Part shown: positions 58,419 through 64,000 of the stretch, one piece after another
Numbering within the stretch: the stretch's first letter is position 1
Layout of the letters: every line of letters begins with the position of its first letter
Assembly (NCBI GenBank): GCA_963702445.1
Contig: CAVPCZ010000009.1
Span: 620,001-684,000, forward strand
Length of the DNA stretch: 64,000 nt
Direction: 5' to 3'
Source of the DNA: CAVPCZ01 sp963702445
GTDB taxonomy: Bacteria > Bacteroidota > Ignavibacteria > UBA10030 > UBA6906
Position numbers and translations under genes: made by a program
The notes under the pieces: generated by a model
Database searches by the model: none
The model's input: only the letters and a program-made list of their open reading frames with translations
Told to the model about the DNA's origin: nothing

Positions 58419-61226
58419 GTGACGTTCACACATCGCAGTCGTCGTATTCGCTTGTCCGTTGTGGCATGCTGTGCGCTGGTGCTCACCGCCGGTGCCCGGC
58501 ACATCCAATCCGTGAAAATCTCTACGTCTCACGGGATGGGGATCGTCAGCTATGCGGCTGCGGGAGGGGAGACCTTGAACCTGCCGGTACCGTTCCCGGT
58601 ATTCACGTGTGCGGTGAACGGGAAAGTCCTCAGCACCCTCTCGTTCCACGCCGTGCACGAAAAGGACAGCATCCGGTGGACATCTGCCGCCGGCTTGTCC
58701 GGCAGTGTGCGCGAAGACGCCGGGTTCCGCCGGGGCTGGAAGGCGATCGTGACATTTCGCAATGTGTCGCGTGACACGATCGAGCTTGCCAATGTTGTGC
58801 CCCTGGGTGAAGGATCCGATCGGGTATTTATCCGGTCCGCCGGACCCCTGACGTACCAGCATCGACTGAGCCGGTCCACCCTCTTCCGTCCCGGCGTGGG
58901 TCCGATCGGCGTGGTGCTGCCCGATAATGCCTGGGAAATGGGTTTCTGCGACGTGCGGGCTGTCCGCGGAAGATCCCTCACAGGCATTGCCCGGCGTCTG
59001 GACTCTGCCCTGGCTGATGTGCGCAGATTCCGCGCCTTGATCCCCCCGGGTGGATGGGTGCAGTATGTCCTCTACTTGGACGACCATGCGGGCGACTGGC
59101 ATTCCGGCATGCGCATGATGTTCCAGGAACGCTGGTTGTATGACCTTGAACGCTTCGACAATACTCTCTTCGAACGTCCGGACCTCTCCTGGATCCGCAA
59201 CAGCTACCTGCTCCTCCTGCAATTCGCATGGGATTCCGAATATTATGATGCGTTGTCCGGTCACTACCGATATGATCAGTTTCTCGCTGATCGCGGCACC
59301 GCGCTTGGCGGATTCGACGGCTATATGATCTGGCCCACATGGCCGCGACTCGGATTGGATGAACGCAATCAGTGGGACATGTACCGGGATCTGCCAGGCG
59401 GCTTGTCCGAACTTCGCAGGCAGGCGGCGTTTGCGCACGCGCGCGGAATCCGGTACTTCATCGCCTACAATCCGTGGGATCAGAGTGCGCGGCGCGAGGA
59501 TCATCTCGCGGGAATGGAAGAGATGCTCCGCACGTTGGATGCGGACGGAGTTGTTCTGGATACCTGGGGACAATCACGCAGCGAGTTCCAGGCTACGGCC
59601 GATCGCGTCAAGCCCGGAGTTGTACTCTATAGTGAGGGAATGGCGATACCGAAGGATATGCCGGGGATTGTTGCCGGACGGGTTCACGATGCCATCTTCA
59701 TGCCTCCTCCCTTGAACCTGAACAAATTCATCAAGCCTGATTTCAGCATCTTCCGTGTTGTCCAGCTGGCCGAAGGGAGGATCCACCGGGAGATTGCCGT
59801 CTCGTTCTTCAACGGATACGGGACGGAGCTCAACATCATGAAGCCCGGACGGCCCGATTGGATCGACGAAGAGCTGCTTTATCTTGGGAGGACAACAAAG
59901 ATTCTCCGGGAAAATTCCGCGGCTTTTCTCTCTCAGGACTGGGTTCCCCTGCTGAGCACGACCATCGACAGTATCTGGGTCAACAAATGGCCGACACCGT
60001 CCAAAACCCTCTACACCATCTACAGCCTCAAGCCGGAAGGATTTTCCGGCCCTCTCTTTGAGGTGCCGGCCCCTCGTGATTCACATTACGTATCACTCTG
60101 GAACCATGAAGAAGCCGACCCGGTCGTGGTTCATGGAGCCTCACATATTCCCTCGACGATTGATGGATTCAGCAGGTCATGGCTGGGCTCGCGCCGGGAA
60201 GGAAATGTGGATTGCATTGCGCTCTTTCCGCGGCTTCTGGACGTGAATCTGGATCAGGATTCACTCTCGATACGCGTCTCCACGGGAGATACCATTGTAG
60301 TGTGGGCGGGTGCCCCTTCATATACGGGCCGGTGTGTAAAGTTACCCGCGGGGAGCGTTTCCCTCTCACTGCGTGCGGCTCTTGGCCGGCACGAAGAGAA
60401 ATTTGTCGTGCAGCTGTTTCGTGCAAGAGAGCTCATGGATGAACGCGTGGTGTACGTGCCGCTGGCAACTCCGCGATTGATTTCGCGCCGGGTAATGACC
60501 TCACCCGCTGGCGCGGCACCTCCGGATATGGTGAGAATTCCGGCAGGGATGTTTACGTACTCTCCCACGAAGACCTTTGTGAGTCCGGACGAAGTGATCC
60601 CGTATCCGGGCTCGAAGAGCACCGTTGTCGCTCTGCCGGCCTTCTATATCGACCGGTATCCGGTGACCAATGCCCTGTTCAAGGAGTTTCTCACTGCAAC
60701 GGGATATCAACCCACAGACACGACAAACTTCCTGAAGCACTGGATGCGGGGGAGTCCGCCTCGCGGCCTGGAGGATCACCCTGTCGTCTATGTCGACCGT
60801 TCGGATGCTCACGCTTATGCACGGTGGGCGGGAAAGCGGCTCCCAACAGAGACGGAATGGCAGTACGCCGCACAGGGCGGAGACGGCCGGAAGTATCCAT
60901 GGGGGAACATCTACGACTCAACGAGGTGCAATCATCGTCGGGGTGCCACGACCCCCGTCGGCGCATTCCCGGAAGGGAAGAGCCCGTTTGGCGTTCTGGA
61001 TCTTGTAGGAAACGTGTGGCAGCTTACCGATGATCTGTACGACAACGGCACCTTCTATTTCACCATGATTCGTGGTGGCAGTTACCATAATCCCGCATCC
61101 AGCTGGTGGTATGTACAGGGAGGTGCACAGCGGGTTGACCATCCGCAGATTCTGCTCCTTGTGTCGCCCGGATTCGATCGCAGTTCTACGGTCGGATTCC
61201 GTTGTGTGAAGGATGCCGTTCAGTAG
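58419..61226 (+). CDS. Exported fusion of glycosidase-like TIM barrel and FGE/SUMF1 domain
   Basis: A 935-residue protein in one unbroken frame. A hydrophobic segment (LSVVACCALVLTAGA) suggests export. Residues about 45-270 are beta-rich; about 290-500 form a TIM-barrel-like domain with GGFDGYMIWPTWPRLG, RYFIAYNPWDQSARRED and DGVVLDTWGQSRSEFQA, reminiscent of GH31/GH36-type or related glycosidases, in which the Asp of LDTW may be catalytic. Residues about 705-930 are a formylglycine-generating-enzyme (SUMF1) fold: DMVRIPAGMFTY, FYIDRYPVTNALFKEFL, RLPTETEWQYAAQGGDGRKY, LDLVGNVWQL and MIRGGSYHNPASSWW. The paired active-site cysteines of true FGE are absent. GGAGG precedes the GTG start at 58419. 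Function is unknown. Confidence 0.72.
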   Translation: MTFTHRSRRIRLSVVACCALVLTAGARHIQSVKISTSHGMGIVSYAAAGGETLNLPVPFPVFTCAVNGKVLSTLSFHAVHEKDSIRWTSAAGLSGSVREDAGFRRGWKAIVTFRNVSRDTIELANVVPLGEGSDRVFIRSAGPLTYQHRLSRSTLFRPGVGPIGVVLPDNAWEMGFCDVRAVRGRSLTGIARRLDSALADVRRFRALIPPGGWVQYVLYLDDHAGDWHSGMRMMFQERWLYDLERFDNTLFERPDLSWIRNSYLLLLQFAWDSEYYDALSGHYRYDQFLADRGTALGGFDGYMIWPTWPRLGLDERNQWDMYRDLPGGLSELRRQAAFAHARGIRYFIAYNPWDQSARREDHLAGMEEMLRTLDADGVVLDTWGQSRSEFQATADRVKPGVVLYSEGMAIPKDMPGIVAGRVHDAIFMPPPLNLNKFIKPDFSIFRVVQLAEGRIHREIAVSFFNGYGTELNIMKPGRPDWIDEELLYLGRTTKILRENSAAFLSQDWVPLLSTTIDSIWVNKWPTPSKTLYTIYSLKPEGFSGPLFEVPAPRDSHYVSLWNHEEADPVVVHGASHIPSTIDGFSRSWLGSRREGNVDCIALFPRLLDVNLDQDSLSIRVSTGDTIVVWAGAPSYTGRCVKLPAGSVSLSLRAALGRHEEKFVVQLFRARELMDERVVYVPLATPRLISRRVMTSPAGAAPPDMVRIPAGMFTYSPTKTFVSPDEVIPYPGSKSTVVALPAFYIDRYPVTNALFKEFLTATGYQPTDTTNFLKHWMRGSPPRGLEDHPVVYVDRSDAHAYARWAGKRLPTETEWQYAAQGGDGRKYPWGNIYDSTRCNHRRGATTPVGAFPEGKSPFGVLDLVGNVWQLTDDLYDNGTFYFTMIRGGSYHNPASSWWYVQGGAQRVDHPQILLLVSPGFDRSSTVGFRCVKDAVQ

Positions 61227-61353
61227 CCGGAAGTGCTTGTTGTGAGAACGGAACTGGTCTACCCCGGAGTTGTGCGGAGCAGAAATGTACGGGATCTGTC
61301 GTACTGTTGCGGTGCGGTTTGAGGCCGGGTTGTGCTGAATGCTGAAAGAGCTC

Positions 61354-62373
61354 TTAGCTATTTTCGTGTGCCGCTGCGGCCATCGCGGCAACATGTTCGG
61401 GCGGGACGTTGGGTAGGAGCGCCTCGTGGCTCGGACTGATAATCAGATGCGGGCCGAGCAGATCACGGACCCGTCTTACCTCGTCCTTGATACGATCCAC
61501 CGGACCATGGACCAGGATCTCCTGCGTGTCAATACCCCCGAAGAAGGCTATCCTCTCCCCAAAATCCCGTGCAAGCGTCGCAGCGTCCATGTGCAGTGCT
61601 CTGGCCTGAAGCGGGTGCAGGCACTGGACGCCGGCATCAGAAAAACGGCCGATGACGTGGTGAACGGAACCGCACGAATGAAGCAGTACCTGGTAGCCAT
61701 GCCGGCGTGCCTGTTGGGCAAACTTGACGAGCCAGGGGAGGATGAAGTGATCGAAGTGCGTCGGGCTGATGATGAGTTCGCGCTGTGTCCCGAAATCGTT
61801 GCCAAAGAAGTAACCATCTATCTGTCCGCCTGCTTCGCGAAAGAACCGTTCATTGGCTTCAAGATAGAATCCGCAGACATGTTCAAAGGCTGCTTCCACG
61901 ATTGCGGGATGGGTATGCAGTTTGATCATAAACTCTTCCACCCCGAAAAGATCCATCACATCGTGAAAAAAGGGGGCCCAGAATCCGCTGGCACGATAGA
62001 CCTCTCCGGCGTTCGACAGTTTACCGAGGGCCTCCTCGAAATGCAGGTACTCGTGGCGGGGCCAGTCATGCGTCTCCACATCCCGGACGGATTCTGTGCC
62101 CGCAAGCGGTCCAGGTTCGCCCAAAGAGCGTTTGTGCTTCCATGCATCGAAGAGGCCTTTTCCTTCCGGATGCCGGTATGTGGTTTCCATGTCCTGGGGG
62201 GTGATCCACCGTAAGTCGCTTCCCAGGATGCGGTGAAGATCTTCGAGCGTAGATGTGCCGAAATAGGCGTGGTAGATCGGGAGGGTATCAGGGTGTGGAT
62301 TGCCCAGCCAGAAGCCATGTCGGTCGGCAGGTTGGCGGGCGATGATCCTCCGTATTCTTTCGCGGCTGGTCAT
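61354..62373 (-). CDS. Uroporphyrinogen decarboxylase (URO-D) family protein
   Basis: A 339-residue protein. The TIM barrel shows ERIRRIIARQPADRHGFWLG at the N-terminus in the place of the HemE RxPVW segment, YFFGNDFGTQRELIISPTHF, VLLHSCGSVHHVIGRFSDAG and ERIAFFGGIDTQEILVHGPV. Paralogues like this are widespread and often act as corrinoid-linked methyltransferases or uncharacterised enzymes of secondary carbohydrate metabolism, not haem synthesis. HemE's catalytic Asp and substrate arginines are not clearly conserved. I start at 62373 because family similarity begins there. Convergent with the FGE-fusion gene, divergent from the efflux adaptor. Confidence 0.85.
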   Translation of the reverse strand: MTSRERIRRIIARQPADRHGFWLGNPHPDTLPIYHAYFGTSTLEDLHRILGSDLRWITPQDMETTYRHPEGKGLFDAWKHKRSLGEPGPLAGTESVRDVETHDWPRHEYLHFEEALGKLSNAGEVYRASGFWAPFFHDVMDLFGVEEFMIKLHTHPAIVEAAFEHVCGFYLEANERFFREAGGQIDGYFFGNDFGTQRELIISPTHFDHFILPWLVKFAQQARRHGYQVLLHSCGSVHHVIGRFSDAGVQCLHPLQARALHMDAATLARDFGERIAFFGGIDTQEILVHGPVDRIKDEVRRVRDLLGPHLIISPSHEALLPNVPPEHVAAMAAAAHENS

Positions 62374-62534
62374 TTTCTGGGGTACGGATGCCTGGCTTTC
62401 CTGTATTGTGTGGCCGGCATCCCTCTTTCGCGTGGAAAATCGCGGTGCTATCGAGAAAAGACTACCGGTCAATGTAGGCAGCAGCCACGGAAAGTGCAAG
62501 TGCGGCCTGTGAGTCTCAGGGTGAAGTGCCGCCT

Positions 62535-62550
62535 GTGTCACAGGTGACAC
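62535..62550. repeat. Short palindrome GTGTCAC-AG-GTGACAC
   Basis: Seven-base arms (62535-62541, 62544-62550) around two bases, in the 326-base divergent gap 62374-62699, which contains no gene I can support. The flanking words resemble the TGTGACAC/GTGCC words near the compound repeat at 48313-48383, hinting at related elements. Confidence 0.5.
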
Positions 62551-62558
62551 GTGCCTCT

Positions 62559-62580
62559 TTGTCCCCGTTTTCGTATATTT
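62559..62580 (+). promoter_or_regulatory. TATATTT box upstream of the efflux adaptor gene
   Basis: TTG, 12 bases, TATATTT (62574-62580), preceded by CCCCGTTTTCG. Nearly the same arrangement as on the minus strand at 16996-17018. About 120 bases before the start codon. Confidence 0.35.
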
Positions 62581-62699
62581 CAATGATAACCTGAACCAAA
62601 TCACCCCCTGTGAAGCTAAACTCTTTGCCCGCCAGGGTGTCTAATAGTAGATGAACAGCGGCATTTCCCGTAATCCCTAAACCTGTTTCACAAGGATTC

Positions 62700-64000
62700 A
62701 TGATGAAAAAACGAATTGTCATCCCCGTCTCACTGCTTGTGATCGCGAGCGCCCTCTTTGTCGTTTTCTCCCGCGGCAATAGCAAGAAGTACGAATTCCG
62801 GTTCGACAAGGTCACTGAGGGCGACATCACGATGTACGTGACAGCTACCGGCACAATCAATGCCGTGACCACCGTAGAAGTGGGAACGCAGGTTTCAGGT
62901 ATCATCATGAAACTGTATGCCGATTTCAATTCGATCGTGAAGGAAGGGGAGTTGATCGCACAGATCGATCCGACCTTTCTCCAGCAGGCGGTAAAAGACG
63001 CTTCGGCCAGCCTCGAACGGGCACAGGCGCAGTACGCCGACGCAAAACGGATCCTCGAGCGGACAAAATCCCTCTTCGAAAAAGACCTCGAATCCCAGAT
63101 GAACTACGATGCTGCGACCACCCAGTTCGAAACAAACTCCGCAGCGCTGAAACAGGCAACGGCATCCCTCGACCGCGCAAAAATCAATCTTGCCTATGCA
63201 ACCATTTTCGCGCCGATCAGCGGTGTGGTGATTGACCGGAAGGTGAATGTCGGGCAGACGGTGGCTGCGAGTTTTTCTTCGCCCACGTTGTACACTATTG
63301 CCAACGACCTCCACAAAATGCAGGTTCAGGCCACGATCGATGAATCCGACATCGGCAAGATCAACCTGGGGCAGGAGGCGAACTTCACCGTCGATGCCTA
63401 CGCGGACGATCAATTCACAGGCACGGTCTCGCAGATCCGGCTTGCCCCGGTTTCCATCCAGAATGTGGTGAACTATACCGTGATCATCGACGTCAACAAC
63501 GATCAGTTGAGACTTATGCCGGGCATGACCGCAAACGTGAAGATCCTTGTGGGCAGCAGCCCGGGTGTCATGCGCGTCCCGAACATGGCCCTGCGATTCC
63601 AGCCGCCGGCCGATCTGGTGGACAGCGTCAAAGTGAAGGAGTTGGGAGAGGCAGGATTCGGGATGGGGGGAGGCAGGGGCCCCGGAATGGGTTCGCGGGA
63701 ATTCGGCATGGGACACGGCGGAGACACCACCGGCACCGCCGAACGCCGTGCCAGACGACAGGCGCTCCGGGATTCCATTCAGGCAGCGCATGGCGGGAAG
63801 CTGAGCGACGAGGAATTGATGGGTGAAATGCGCAAGGTGTTTGAACGTATGCGCCGAGCAGAGGAACAGCGTGTACAGGCACCCCCGCAAGCCAGTCTTC
63901 CTTCGCGTCGTGCCCAGCAATCACGCTTCGGGATTCAGAATGTGTTTCCCGAGTACCAGAAGGCGGCGACACCGCCGGTGCAGCGGAATGAACGCGGCAG
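62700..64000 (+). CDS. RND/MacA-type periplasmic adaptor (HlyD family), partial
   Basis: The gene runs off the right edge with 433 codons visible. An N-terminal anchor (IVIPVSLLVIASALFVVFS) is followed by the membrane-fusion-protein layout: TATGTINAVTTVEVGTQVSG (first half of the lipoyl domain), a coiled-coil hairpin with LERAQAQYADAKRILERTKS, then NLAYATIFAPISGVVIDRKV (second lipoyl half) and the beta-barrel VVNYTVIIDVNNDQLRLMPG. It would link a MacB- or RND-type pump to an outer-membrane channel. After the barrel there is a Gly/Met-rich then Arg/Glu-rich segment (GFGMGGGRGPGMGSREFGMG) before the end. AAGGA lies upstream; the ATGs at 62700 and 62703 are both possible starts. Confidence 0.9.
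   Translation, partial: MMKKRIVIPVSLLVIASALFVVFSRGNSKKYEFRFDKVTEGDITMYVTATGTINAVTTVEVGTQVSGIIMKLYADFNSIVKEGELIAQIDPTFLQQAVKDASASLERAQAQYADAKRILERTKSLFEKDLESQMNYDAATTQFETNSAALKQATASLDRAKINLAYATIFAPISGVVIDRKVNVGQTVAASFSSPTLYTIANDLHKMQVQATIDESDIGKINLGQEANFTVDAYADDQFTGTVSQIRLAPVSIQNVVNYTVIIDVNNDQLRLMPGMTANVKILVGSSPGVMRVPNMALRFQPPADLVDSVKVKELGEAGFGMGGGRGPGMGSREFGMGHGGDTTGTAERRARRQALRDSIQAAHGGKLSDEELMGEMRKVFERMRRAEEQRVQAPPQASLPSRRAQQSRFGIQNVFPEYQKAATPPVQRNERG

Noticed and set aside
1..64000. CRISPR arrays, tRNA or rRNA genes, insertion sequences and phage genes
   Set aside because: I looked for regularly spaced repeats, cloverleaf-like segments, transposase motifs and phage structural genes on both strands and found none that I could support.

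Overview
The window reads as a high-GC (roughly 58-60%) bacterial chromosome segment, probably from the Bacteroidota/Ignavibacteriota/Chlorobiota (FCB) side of the tree. Evidence is indirect: DUF2911 and GxGYxYP proteins, an OmpA protein with a CKDHPLFTRMP N-terminus, kinase-TPR fusions, paired periplasmic amidohydrolases, and promoter-like boxes of the form TTG-N20-TAnnTT that resemble the Bacteroidetes primary-sigma consensus. No rRNA, tRNA, CRISPR array, transposase or prophage gene was recognised.

Layout. 1-9.2 kb, minus strand: two secreted amidohydrolases, a GPH-type sugar symporter and a Ser/Thr kinase with a TPR tail. 9.3-14.1 kb, plus: an NCS1-like permease translationally coupled to a GH78 alpha-L-rhamnosidase. 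14.2-16.9 kb, minus: OmpA protein, TPR protein, lipoprotein. 17.1-25.9 kb: MscS channel, AsmA-like DUF748 protein, a zinc metallopeptidase coupled to a TauE/SafE exporter, and a secreted hypothetical. 26-36.9 kb: ACS-type MFS transporter, Tag glycosylase, Tat-exported aldo/keto reductase, GxGYxYP protein, penicillin-acylase-type hydrolase, CmcI-like methyltransferase and GDP-fucose-synthase-like epimerase. 37.2-41.1 kb: zinc-ribbon protein followed by an MRE11/RAD50-type pair. 41.3-48.3 kb: a carbohydrate block of GH3 glycosidase, PIG-L deacetylase and SSS symporter. 48.4-64 kb: DUF2911 protein, SPFH-like protein, a giant aminotransferase/PEP-carboxylase-like fusion, galT, a lipoprotein galM, a GH-like/FGE fusion, a URO-D-family protein and the start of an RND/MacA-type adaptor.

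The most interesting object is the roughly 1,870-residue protein at 50489-56094. It joins fold-type-I PLP aminotransferase sequence to a complete but divergent phosphoenolpyruvate carboxylase-like domain. If both halves are active they would make oxaloacetate and transaminate it to aspartate within one polypeptide.

Many genes are split by single-base frame changes, with conserved family sequence continuing on both sides and several breaks at short homopolymers. I therefore annotate these as single genes across the breaks and regard most breaks as probable consensus errors; their exact positions and the reconstructed spans are my inference.
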